Of a DNA stretch of 64,000 nt, positions 35,904 through 43,187 are shown piece by piece. The notes under the pieces are model-generated. The model did not search any database. It saw nothing but the letters and a program-made list of their open reading frames with translations, and had not been told where the DNA came from. Position numbers and translations under genes: made by a program. The DNA is from an uncultured Collinsella sp. Its GTDB lineage: Bacteria; Actinomycetota; Coriobacteriia; Coriobacteriales; Coriobacteriaceae. Within the stretch, counting starts at the first letter, position 1; each line of letters opens with the position of its first letter. The stretch is taken from the NCBI GenBank assembly GCA_900542155.1, contig UQMD01000003.1, forward strand, positions 62,001 through 126,000, read 5' to 3'.

Positions 35904-35964
35904 CGCGATTCCTTTCTAACAAATGAGAAAAGGGCTGTTTATCTCTTATTCCCACGATACCGTA

Positions 35965-36070
35965 CCTGGGTTTTCCTGGTGCCCAAGATTGGCCTGAAAG
36001 AGGAGCGACGCGTACTTTGGTACGCGAGCGACGGTTTGAAGGCCAAGGTTGGGTGCCAGGGAAAGCCAGG
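35965..36070. repeat. 106-bp foldback element after the amino-acid ABC operon
   Basis: 31-bp imperfect arms (35965-35995, 36040-36070) starting CCTGG and containing TTGGCCT/AGGCCAA, with a central ACGCGTACTTTGGTACGCG hairpin. The right arm abuts the stop codon of the permease gene. Confidence 0.75.
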
Positions 36071-36709
36071 CTATGCGGCTACGATGCGGCGTTGGTAAGC
36101 TCGGACCAGCAGCGAGATACCAAAGTTGAGCACAAAGTACATCGCAAACACCAGTCCGTAGAGCATAAGCACCTGCGACAGATCAATCGCGTGGGCCATC
36201 ACGACGTTTGCCGTGTACATGAGCTCGGCCACGTTAATGCCCGAAAGATACGAGCTGTCCTTAATGACGGTCGTGCACTGGCTAAACAGCGCCGGAATGA
36301 TCGTCTTAAACGTCTGCGGCAGAATGATGTAGCGCATGGTGGCAAAGAAGCCAAAGCCCTGGCTCTGCGCCGCCTCAAACTGGCCGCGCGGAATCGAGTT
36401 AAGACCGCCGCGCACGATCTCAGCCATAACGGCGCTGGTAAACAGCGTAAAGGCGATGGTCGAGATCACGATGTCCAAGCCCTGCACCGTAAAGTAGATA
36501 AACAGGATCCACAGCAGGTTCGGTGTGCAGCGGAACAGCTCGATATAGGCGCTCACCAAAATGCGGAACGGGCGGGGCGCATAGCTTTTAACAAGCGCCA
36601 GCACCGTGCCAAAGATGAGCGAGAAAAAGATCGACAGCGCCGAGATCTCGATGGTCTTAACAAAACCGCCCCAAATGTAGAGCAGGTTGGTCGCGTTAAA
36701 GATTTCCAT
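36071..36709 (-). CDS. Polar amino-acid ABC transporter permease
   Basis: 212 residues, HisM/GlnP family. The EAA loop is visible as NSIPRGQFEAAQSQGFGFFATMRYIILPQ. About five membrane segments. It pairs with the permease encoded just upstream (3-bp gap) to form the channel. GAGGAGG, within the end of the upstream gene, precedes the ATG. Last gene of the four-gene operon. The amino acid transported is not known. Confidence 0.9.
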   Translation of the reverse strand: MEIFNATNLLYIWGGFVKTIEISALSIFFSLIFGTVLALVKSYAPRPFRILVSAYIELFRCTPNLLWILFIYFTVQGLDIVISTIAFTLFTSAVMAEIVRGGLNSIPRGQFEAAQSQGFGFFATMRYIILPQTFKTIIPALFSQCTTVIKDSSYLSGINVAELMYTANVVMAHAIDLSQVLMLYGLVFAMYFVLNFGISLLVRAYQRRIVAA

Positions 36710-36712
36710 GCG

Positions 36713-37459
36713 CTAGGCCTCCTCTACGTTGTCGAGCCCCAGCTCGGCCAGGCTCACTCCGCGCGGACGCTCCTTGGAGCGGCGCTCGAGCCACTGCACC
36801 AGCATGGCGAGCGGAAAGCAGATGATGAAGTACATAAGGCAGCAGACGATGTATCCCTGCAGGTAACCGTACAGACTCACAAAGTTGTCGGAACGGTACA
36901 TAAGGTCGCCACCGGCCACAAGCGCCAGCACCGACGTGTTCTTGACCAGGTTGAGCGCCTGGTTACACAGCGGCGGCAGAATGATCTTGAACGTCTGGGG
37001 CAGCACGATGTACCAGTATGCCTGTGCACGGGTGAAGCCCTGGCTCTGGGCCGCCTCCATCTGACCGCGCGGAACCGCCTCGATACCGGTGCGGATGACC
37101 TCCGAGATGTAGGCCGCGTGATACAGGCCCACACCCAAGAAGCCCAGCACGAACGGCGCGATGCGCACCGGCTGGTCGGCGCCGGTTATAGCCTGCAAAA
37201 ACTGCGGGCCAGCCATATACATAAAGAGCACCTGCACGGGTAGCGGGGTATTCTGGTAAAACTCAACGTACACGCGGCTGATGGCGCGCAGTACACGCGA
37301 ACGGGTGGTCGAGAACACGCCCAGCAGCGTGCCCAGCACCAGCGACAGCAGCAGACCAGCAACGACCACCTGCAGCGTCACGCCAAAGCCCTCCCAGAAG
37401 GGCCCCATGTTTTGAAATGTCGTCGACCAGCGGTCGGCGTCAAACAATCCTTCGAGCAT
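36713..37459 (-). CDS. Polar amino-acid ABC transporter permease
   Basis: 248 residues from the ATG at 37459 (AAGGAAGGAATCAA ahead); the longer frame to 37642 overlaps the binding-protein gene and is not credible. The EAA loop is EAVPRGQMEAAQSQGFTRAQAYWYIVLPQ. Family of GltJ/GlnP-type permeases. It lies between the binding-protein and second permease genes. Confidence 0.9.
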   Translation of the reverse strand: MLEGLFDADRWSTTFQNMGPFWEGFGVTLQVVVAGLLLSLVLGTLLGVFSTTRSRVLRAISRVYVEFYQNTPLPVQVLFMYMAGPQFLQAITGADQPVRIAPFVLGFLGVGLYHAAYISEVIRTGIEAVPRGQMEAAQSQGFTRAQAYWYIVLPQTFKIILPPLCNQALNLVKNTSVLALVAGGDLMYRSDNFVSLYGYLQGYIVCCLMYFIICFPLAMLVQWLERRSKERPRGVSLAELGLDNVEEA

Positions 37460-37484
37460 TTGATTCCTTCCTTGGACGATGCGC

Positions 37485-38360
37485 CTACACAAGACCCCAG
37501 GTCTTGACCTCTTGATCGAGCCAGCCGTCGGCCAAGCGATCGCAGACCACCTGATTGACCACGGCCGAGAGGTCGCAGCCCTTCTTGGTCGCCACGCCGT
37601 AGCCCTGCTCGCCAAACTTGACCTCGGGCTGCAACAGCTCAACGGTCTCGTTCATGTAGCCGGCCAGCGTGGAGCGGTCCATGGCAAAGACGTCGATATT
37701 GCCGGCGTCGAGCGAGCTCTTGATGATGGGGTAGCCGCTAAAGGCCCTAAACTCGGGCTTGCAGCTAAAGCCGTTGTCCTTGATCATCTGCTCGATCAGG
37801 CCCTGCGTGGTGGCACCCTGGCTCACGCCGATGACCTTGCCGTCCAGGTCCTCAATCGAGGTAAAGCCCGAACGTTTCTTGACCATGAGGCCCACGTAGT
37901 CGGTGCGATACGGCGTCGAGAAATCCCAGCTCTTCTTGCGCTCGTCGGTGATGGTGTAGGTCGCTGCGACCACGTCGAGTTGGCCGTTATCGATCAGCGG
38001 GCCGCGTGTCTTGGGCGTTACGTCGGTAAACTCGACAAGCTCCTGGGCACGGGCTTCCTTGTAGCTCACGCCAAAGACAGCGGCGGCGATCTGGTAGCAC
38101 AAATCGACTTCCATGCCCTCAAAGCGGCCTTTGGCGGTGTCGTAATAGCCGTAGCCGGGAACATCTTTCTTGACGCCGGCATTCAGATGGCCGCGCGACT
38201 TGATGGCCGCAAGCTTGGATCCCTTGTCGGAACCCTCGCCGCTGGTGGAGTTGCCGCAACCGGTGAGCGCGGTCCCCGTCAGCGCGAGCATGCCGGCGCC
38301 CGCCAGCTGCAAAAAGTGACGGCGCGACACGGCCGCCCTCGTCATATCCGTCATGTCCAT
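37485..38360 (-). CDS. Amino-acid ABC transporter substrate-binding lipoprotein
   Basis: 291 residues. The N-terminus carries both a twin-arginine motif (SRRHFLQLAG, RR at 13-14) and a lipobox (LTGC, Cys 35), so it is likely a Tat-exported lipoprotein. The solute-binding family 3 pattern is clear (GMEVDLCYQIAAAVFG, DVVAATYTITDERKKSWDFS, GVSQGATTQGLI). It captures an amino acid outside the membrane for the two permeases downstream. Confidence 0.9.
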   Translation of the reverse strand: MDMTDMTRAAVSRRHFLQLAGAGMLALTGTALTGCGNSTSGEGSDKGSKLAAIKSRGHLNAGVKKDVPGYGYYDTAKGRFEGMEVDLCYQIAAAVFGVSYKEARAQELVEFTDVTPKTRGPLIDNGQLDVVAATYTITDERKKSWDFSTPYRTDYVGLMVKKRSGFTSIEDLDGKVIGVSQGATTQGLIEQMIKDNGFSCKPEFRAFSGYPIIKSSLDAGNIDVFAMDRSTLAGYMNETVELLQPEVKFGEQGYGVATKKGCDLSAVVNQVVCDRLADGWLDQEVKTWGLV

Positions 38361-38368
38361 CACCGCGC

Positions 38369-39100
38369 CTAGTGCAGAATCTTGGACAGGAACTCGCGGC
38401 AGCGCGGGTTCTCGGGGTTATCGAAGAAGTGCTCGGGCGTGCCCTCCTCCAGGATGCGGCCGTCCTCCATAAAGATGACGCGGTCGGCCACCTGGCGCGC
38501 AAAGCCCATCTCGTGCGTCACGCAGATCATGGTGATGTCCTCCTGCGCGAGCTCAATCATAACGTCCAGAACCTCCTGGACCATCTCGGGGTCGAGCGCC
38601 GAGGTCGGCTCGTCAAACAGGATGATGGGCTGCTTGGTACACAGGGCGCGGGCGATGGCGATGCGCTGCTGCTGACCACCCGAGAGATTCTGCGGATACT
38701 CGCCGGCCTTATGCGCCATGCCGACGCGCTTGAGTGCGGCGATGGCGATCTCGGTCGCCTCCTCCTTGCTCTTCTTTTGCAGCTTGATGGGCGCGAGTGT
38801 CAGGTTGCCCAGCACCGTCATGTTGGGATACAGGTTGAACTGCTGGAACACCATGGAACTATACTTGCGAGCCATCTCCAGGTGATTCTTTTTGGTGAGC
38901 GGCGTACCGTCGATAATGACCTCGCCCGACGTGGGCTCCTCAAGATAATCGACGCAGCGGATGAGCGTCGACTTACCCGAACCAGAGGGCCCGATCATTA
39001 CGAGCTTCTCGCCGCGCTTGACGGTGAGGTTGATATCTTTGAGCACATGCAGGTCGCCAAAGTACTTGTTGAGATGCTTGATCTCGATCATGTCTGCCAT
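38369..39100 (-). CDS. Amino-acid ABC transporter ATP-binding protein
   Basis: 243 residues, GlnQ/HisP family. Walker A GPSGSGKST, Q-loop in MVFQQFNLYPN, signature LSGGQQQRIAIARAL, Walker B ILFDEPTSALDPE and the switch His in CVTHEMGFA. First gene of the ATPase, binding protein, permease, permease operon; the gap to the next gene is 8 bp. Confidence 0.93.
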   Translation of the reverse strand: MADMIEIKHLNKYFGDLHVLKDINLTVKRGEKLVMIGPSGSGKSTLIRCVDYLEEPTSGEVIIDGTPLTKKNHLEMARKYSSMVFQQFNLYPNMTVLGNLTLAPIKLQKKSKEEATEIAIAALKRVGMAHKAGEYPQNLSGGQQQRIAIARALCTKQPIILFDEPTSALDPEMVQEVLDVMIELAQEDITMICVTHEMGFARQVADRVIFMEDGRILEEGTPEHFFDNPENPRCREFLSKILH

Positions 39101-39210
39101 GAATGTCCCTTCCCTGCGTTTACACGAGTTGAACTATTGTACGGAAAGAACCACGTTTCCGCAGCCCACACTACATCCCCGTAAAGAACCCGCAATCTTC
39201 CACCCACTCA

Positions 39211-39249
39211 TTGGGCACTCATTTAAGTCTGTCCCCAGTGAGCGCCCAA
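39211..39249. repeat. REP-like palindrome with GTCCCC core
   Basis: TTGGGCACTCA and TGAGCGCCCAA arms around TTTAAGTCTGTCCCCAG, 39 bp. It is the same GGGGACAG core as other intergenic repeats here. Confidence 0.65.
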
Positions 39250-39276
39250 CCGCCCTTGTTGAGCATAAGTCAGCGA

Positions 39277-39375
39277 AAACCCGTACACGCGAGCAAGGTG
39301 ACGTGAAATGAAAGGGCGCAGACCTTATGGTCGCGCCCTTGAAATTGAACGTCAGATTGCCGCGTGTACGGGTTT
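39277..39375. repeat. 99-bp foldback element
   Basis: Outer arms AAACCCGTACACGCG (39277-39291) and its complement (39361-39375) enclose an inner AAGGGCGC/GCGCCCTT stem. It lies between the ABC operon promoter and the end of yqeY and has no coding capacity. Confidence 0.75.
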
Positions 39376-39388
39376 GCAGCGTCGAGCC

Positions 39389-39416
39389 GTTACGCGGTTT
39401 GGTAAAACCGCGTAAC
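39389..39416 (-). terminator. Hairpin after yqeY
   Basis: 12-bp perfect stem GTTACGCGGTTT/AAACCGCGTAAC with a 4-base loop directly after the yqeY stop. There is no T-run on the minus strand, so a terminator role is tentative. Confidence 0.4.
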
Positions 39417-39419
39417 AAA

Positions 39420-39863
39420 TTACGCGAGTTTAGCTCCGACGATCTTTGCCGCGGCAGGCTTGTCGAAGTTGCCGCCGGTGGCCTTGCCGAGCGCGCCCAT
39501 GACCTGGCCCATCTGCTTCTTGGACGTGGCACCCAGCTCGGCGATAACCTGCTCGATCAGGGCCTCGAGCTCCTCGCCCGAAACCTGCGCGGGCAGCAGG
39601 CTCTCCAGAATCTTGACCTGCTCGGTCAGGTTGTCGGTACGCTCTTGGTCGGTGCCGGCCTTGATGGACATCTCCAGCGTCTCGCTCGTCTGCTTAATCA
39701 GACGCTTGATCATGCTGTTGACGTCTTCCTCGGTCACATCGCGACGCTCGTTGACCTCGATGTTCTTCACTTCGGCCTTAACCTGGCGAATGATGGACAG
39801 GCGAACCTTGTCCTTGGCCTTCATGGCCGCGATCATTTCCTGCTGCAGCTCTTCGTTGGTCAT
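39420..39863 (-). CDS. yqeY: GatB/YqeY domain protein
   Basis: 147 residues from the ATG at 39863 (GAGGAGG 8 bp ahead). Family signature: MTNEELQQEMIAAMKAKDKVRLSIIRQVKAEVKN at the start (a run of helices) and LLPAQVSGEELEALI, KKQMGQVMGAL later. It is related to the tail of the amidotransferase subunit GatB and may bind tRNA; the exact role is unknown. It follows the foldase gene by about 55 bp. Confidence 0.92.
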   Translation of the reverse strand: MTNEELQQEMIAAMKAKDKVRLSIIRQVKAEVKNIEVNERRDVTEEDVNSMIKRLIKQTSETLEMSIKAGTDQERTDNLTEQVKILESLLPAQVSGEELEALIEQVIAELGATSKKQMGQVMGALGKATGGNFDKPAAAKIVGAKLA

Positions 39864-39917
39864 CTGCAAATCCTCCTCAATAGTGCGGGCGGCACTCACA
39901 CGAGCGCCGCCCCATGA

Positions 39918-41141
39918 TTACTCAGTCGTCGACGAATTGTCGGTCGAACTCTTGATGACGCCCTTCAGGCTGACGTTGTACGGCACGTCCTTGGGCATGG
40001 GGTTAACGGTGATGTCGGCGTCCTTCTTGTACTGCTCCAGCCACTCGCTGTACGCAGTGCTCTCTGCCTGCGTCTTCACCACGTTGGAGACATACTTCTT
40101 GATGTCCTTGGGCACCTGTTTAATGTCATCGACCTGGCTATCGACATGGAAGTAGTCGGTGCACTTGATGATGTGGTAACCATACGTCGACTCGACGACG
40201 TCGCTCACGTCGCCCTTGTTAAGGCCTTCGAGCGCCGCCTGATAGCTGTCGACGAAGGTGGTGAGCTTGTCCCAGCCCACGTCGCCCTTCTTCTCCTTGG
40301 AACCGGTGTCGTCGGAATACTGCTCCACGGCGTCTTCGAAGCTCAGCTCGCCGGAGTTAATCTTGTCCAGGCACTCCTGCGCCTTGGCCTTGGCGGCAGC
40401 CTTGTCCTCGTCGGATGCGTCGGAATCGACCTTGATCAGAATATTCGACGAGCGGCGGGCATCGTTGTACTTCGACAGGTTCTCGTTGATGTAATCGACG
40501 ATCTCGCTGTCCTTGGGCTTGCTGGTGGGCGCCACGGCTTCCTTGAGCTTTTGCTGCGCCAGGCTCTCCTTGAGCGAGCTCTTATAGGTGTCCTCGGTGT
40601 AGCCGTAAGTCTTAAGGGTCTTCTTAAAGGTCTTGGCGCCGCCCGCGCTCTTGCACGCGTCCTTCCAAGCCTTCTCGACCTCCTTGTCCGACACCGTCAC
40701 GCCGTTTTCCTTCTGCGCCTGCTGAAGCAGAATCTGCTGCGCGTAGGAATCGATGAGCTGTTTGCGGTACTTCTTGGGCGTAAGGTCGTTGTTGACCAGG
40801 TACTGCGCCCAATCCTTGTCCTTGGTATAACCATAGGACGTGCGCATACTCATGATCTGCTTGGTCACGGTATCCTCGGTGAGGTTGGCGCCGTTGATGG
40901 TGGCGGCAACGCCGCCGGTGAGCTTGTAGCCCGAGCTGGCGCTTTCGGTCTGCGACATCAGGCCGGAGCACGCCATGGCCGAGACGGAGAGCAGCATCGC
41001 CAGCACGCCGATGACCACCAGGACAATCTTGACGGTCTTGGACACGTACGTCTTGCGCTGCTTCTTGCGAGAGCTGGAGGCGGCGCGGGCCTGCTGCTCG
41101 GGCGTCGGCGCGACCTCGGGGTTCTTTTTCTTGTTTGCCAT
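39918..41141 (-). CDS. Membrane-anchored parvulin-type peptidyl-prolyl isomerase / foldase
   Basis: 407 residues. A basic 35-residue tail, then one hydrophobic segment (36-57) ending in SAMACSG; cysteine 58 could be lipidated, otherwise it is a signal anchor. A SurA_N-like helical part (about 80-200) precedes a rotamase domain (SSNILIKVDSDA, FEDAVEQYSDD, KGDVGW, YGYHIIKCTD). It helps secreted proteins fold outside the membrane, like PrsA. GAAAGGCCAAAC precedes the ATG. Confidence 0.88.
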   Translation of the reverse strand: MANKKKNPEVAPTPEQQARAASSSRKKQRKTYVSKTVKIVLVVIGVLAMLLSVSAMACSGLMSQTESASSGYKLTGGVAATINGANLTEDTVTKQIMSMRTSYGYTKDKDWAQYLVNNDLTPKKYRKQLIDSYAQQILLQQAQKENGVTVSDKEVEKAWKDACKSAGGAKTFKKTLKTYGYTEDTYKSSLKESLAQQKLKEAVAPTSKPKDSEIVDYINENLSKYNDARRSSNILIKVDSDASDEDKAAAKAKAQECLDKINSGELSFEDAVEQYSDDTGSKEKKGDVGWDKLTTFVDSYQAALEGLNKGDVSDVVESTYGYHIIKCTDYFHVDSQVDDIKQVPKDIKKYVSNVVKTQAESTAYSEWLEQYKKDADITVNPMPKDVPYNVSLKGVIKSSTDNSSTTE

Positions 41142-41232
41142 GTTTGGCCTTTCACATCACGAATCGAACAAACGCCATTGTGTCACAACGCAGCCCCCGA
41201 GACACACCTGGTGCATGGGAGACGGTTTAATC

Positions 41233-41260
41233 TGCACCATTTTGGTGCAAAGGGGACAGG
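41233..41260. repeat. REP-like hairpin with GGGGACAGG
   Basis: TGCACC/GGTGCA stem (41233-41238, 41244-41249) followed by AAAGGGGACAGG. It combines the GGTGCA arm of the 2657 repeat with the core of the 24-35 kb repeats. Confidence 0.6.
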
Positions 41261-41328
41261 TCTGGCAGTTGGCAGTTAGGGACGTTCCTTTTCTGCCGAC
41301 AGTTAGGGACAGCCCCCAAGTGCCGGCC

Positions 41329-41796
41329 TTAAAAGCGGCGGCGGATGGCGTCGACCATGCCCTGCGGCGTGGTCTGGCCGAGTACATCGGCTGCAGCGTC
41401 GGCATCCATAAAGATATTCATAAGCGCTTGCAGGGCCTCGACCTGGCCGCCCGGCTCGGCAATGCCCAGATTGATGATAATCTGCGCCGGCACCGGGGCG
41501 CCCATGCCCGCCATCGCGTTGAACGTCACAGGTGCGGCGGGCTTTACCACTGCGATATAGGGCTTGGCCACAAATCCCGGATCGGTATGCGGAATGGCGA
41601 TGTTTGCCGCCGGCATAGCGAGACCCGTGGGATAGGCGTCCTCGCGCGTGCGGACGGCGTTGAGCCAACCCTCGGCAATGTAGCCGCGCGGGGCAAGCTC
41701 ACCCTCGAGCCGCGCAAACACCTCATCCGGCGTCGCGCACTCCCAATCAAAAAACACCAGCTCAGGCGAGAAAAGCGCCTCGGCGTTATCCGCCAT
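41329..41796 (-). CDS. Orphan PTS EIIA protein (fructose/galactitol type)
   Basis: 155 residues from the ATG at 41796 (GGAGGACGGT ahead). EIIA type 2 fold; the phosphorylated histidine is in ANIAIPHTDP, with MPAANIAIPH and GLAMP before it. FVAKPYIAVVKP and an ALQALMNIF helix support the GatA-like subgroup. It would take phosphate from HPr to a sugar-specific EIIB, but no EIIB or EIIC gene is near. A partner elsewhere or a regulatory role is possible. Confidence 0.82.
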   Translation of the reverse strand: MADNAEALFSPELVFFDWECATPDEVFARLEGELAPRGYIAEGWLNAVRTREDAYPTGLAMPAANIAIPHTDPGFVAKPYIAVVKPAAPVTFNAMAGMGAPVPAQIIINLGIAEPGGQVEALQALMNIFMDADAAADVLGQTTPQGMVDAIRRRF

Positions 41797-41861
41797 ACCG
41801 TCCTCCAAAGTTGCATGGGGTTCACATTGCCCCATATGATAGCGAAACCAGACAGACAAGG

Positions 41862-42329
41862 TTAGTCGAGGATCCCGATCATCTCGAGTGCACGCGCGGG
41901 CGTCAGACAAACCTCGGGCATCGCCTCCAGCATGCGCCGGTCACTCGTGACCACGTAGTCAACATCTGCCGTCTCGCCCGAAGCGATGATGAGGTTGTCT
42001 TCAAGATCCGGCAGGCGCTTGCCAAGCATGCGTGCCATCTCGCACTCTGCCAACGAAAGTGGAGAGGCCGTTGCTACCTGCATCATATGCTCGATGCAGG
42101 CCCATGACGCCGAGGCAAACGACACGCTAATCCCATTCGCATTCCGCCGGGCCAGACGACGAGGCAGAATATAGAACACATCCTTTGCCGTCGTGGGCGC
42201 ATACAGAAGGTCGATCTTTCCCGCCTCGGCCAGTTCAACCAATCTTTTCGCTTCGTCGAACGCCCCCTCTTGCAGGTAATAATCGAGCCAAACGTTCGTA
42301 TCTACCAAGAGATGCTTTGCCTCAATCAT
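41862..42329 (-). CDS. PIN-domain toxin (VapC-like)
   Basis: 155 residues. It starts LLVDTNVWLDYYL (first acidic residue of the PIN active site), with an acidic DLEDNLIIASGE and DVDYVVTSD later, the usual metal-binding set. Probably an endoribonuclease toxin. The ATG overlaps the stop of the antitoxin gene (ATGA), so the pair is coupled. Confidence 0.85.
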   Translation of the reverse strand: MIEAKHLLVDTNVWLDYYLQEGAFDEAKRLVELAEAGKIDLLYAPTTAKDVFYILPRRLARRNANGISVSFASASWACIEHMMQVATASPLSLAECEMARMLGKRLPDLEDNLIIASGETADVDYVVTSDRRMLEAMPEVCLTPARALEMIGILD

Positions 42330-42670
42330 CGGCAATTCGCCTCGATGTCGGCAATCATCGCGTCATACATATCATCTCGTACGGCATCCCAGTCTTCCGC
42401 AGATGATCCAGCTGGCGCAAAATCCGAAGCGCTTAGCCCCAACGAGGAAAAAGCTAGGCCACACCCCTGCTCGGCCAGGCTCTCCGCACGGGGCGCCTCG
42501 CGCTTATCCGCCACCATAAATCCCGGCAGCGTTTGATGTTCGACGAGATAGGCCCAAAGCGCACGAATGGCATCGCTCGGCCCCAATCCATTGCGAGTTA
42601 GGACCGCATCGCCACCAGCTTTGAGCATAGGATCGATTCGTGTGTTGAGCTGCACCGTTGCTGTACCCAT
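42326..42670 (-). CDS. RelB/DinJ-like antitoxin
   Basis: 114 residues. The N-terminal ribbon-helix-helix region (TATVQLNTRIDPMLKAGGDAV, then LGPSDAIRALWAYLV) fits RelB/DinJ proteins, and the longer C-terminal tail should wrap the toxin. It normally represses its own promoter. GAGAGGAGCCGCT precedes the ATG. The pairing of a RelB-type antitoxin with a PIN toxin is known in other bacteria. Confidence 0.8.
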   Translation of the reverse strand: MGTATVQLNTRIDPMLKAGGDAVLTRNGLGPSDAIRALWAYLVEHQTLPGFMVADKREAPRAESLAEQGCGLAFSSLGLSASDFAPAGSSAEDWDAVRDDMYDAMIADIEANCR

Positions 42671-42720
42671 AGCGGCTCCTCTCTACCTGCTAGCAGTATA
42701 GCAAACATGAAAGGCCACGC

Positions 42721-42751
42721 AAAAGGACCCCGTCCACACACGGACGAGGCC
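42721..42751 (-). terminator. Terminator of the SPFH/zinc-ribbon operon
   Basis: The minus strand has GGCCTCGTCC, a 6-base loop, GGACGGGGTCC and TTTT. It lies about 200 bp after the last small gene. Confidence 0.75.
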
Positions 42752-42954
42752 CTGTCAGATTGGTAGTCTCGAGAAAGTTGGTGTAGCGCCCGATCCGAAG
42801 CGAGTCGGCCTGGCGTCCAAGAACCTAGAATACGGTTGATGCCCTATGCCGCCGACCGGCATATGAAAGACAGCGAGCCAAAAGCCCCATGGCTTCTAGC
42901 CCGCAGAAACATCGATGTTTCCAAATGATCGCAGCTTGTGTTTCAAGCGCTTTT
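42752..42954 (-). other. Structured 3' untranslated region or small RNA, 200 nt
   Basis: No gene fits here. The minus strand can form several hairpins (GAAACATCGATGTTTC palindrome; ATGCCG/CGGCAT; AGCGCTTG/CAAGC) and ends in a clear terminator. It may be a long structured 3' UTR of the operon or a separate small RNA. No known RNA family was recognised. Confidence 0.35.
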
Positions 42955-43146
42955 CTACGCTACCGGCGGATGCAAATCCCAATCGGGAAAGCAGTTTGCA
43001 AAGCCTGAGAGATTTTGAGTCAAAACATTGTTCTCAGCTTGCTTCAGTCGCTCGTCCTCTTTAAACAGACTATCGAGCTCGCTCAATGCATCGAAGTCCT
43101 GCATCGCGGCATCGTTATGGTCGAAATCAGTCACTTCATCAGTCAT
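42955..43146 (-). CDS. Small acidic protein ending in a WDLHPP motif
   Basis: 63 residues. Acidic first half (FDHNDAAMQDFDALSELD), then NVLTQNLSGFANCFPDWDLHPPVA. GGAGTGAAATAG precedes the ATG, and it lies 41 bp after the stop of the 551-residue gene in the same direction. The P-x-WD-x-x-PP ending looks like a short binding motif. Probably a real small gene of the SPFH operon; function unknown. Confidence 0.6.
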   Translation of the reverse strand: MTDEVTDFDHNDAAMQDFDALSELDSLFKEDERLKQAENNVLTQNLSGFANCFPDWDLHPPVA

Positions 43147-43187
43147 CTATTTCACTCCATTCATGGTTATCGAGTCAATCCTATCGG

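Noticed and set aside
42326..42335. TTG start for the PIN toxin (two residues longer)
   Set aside because: The ATG at 42329 overlaps the antitoxin stop in the usual ATGA way and is preferred.
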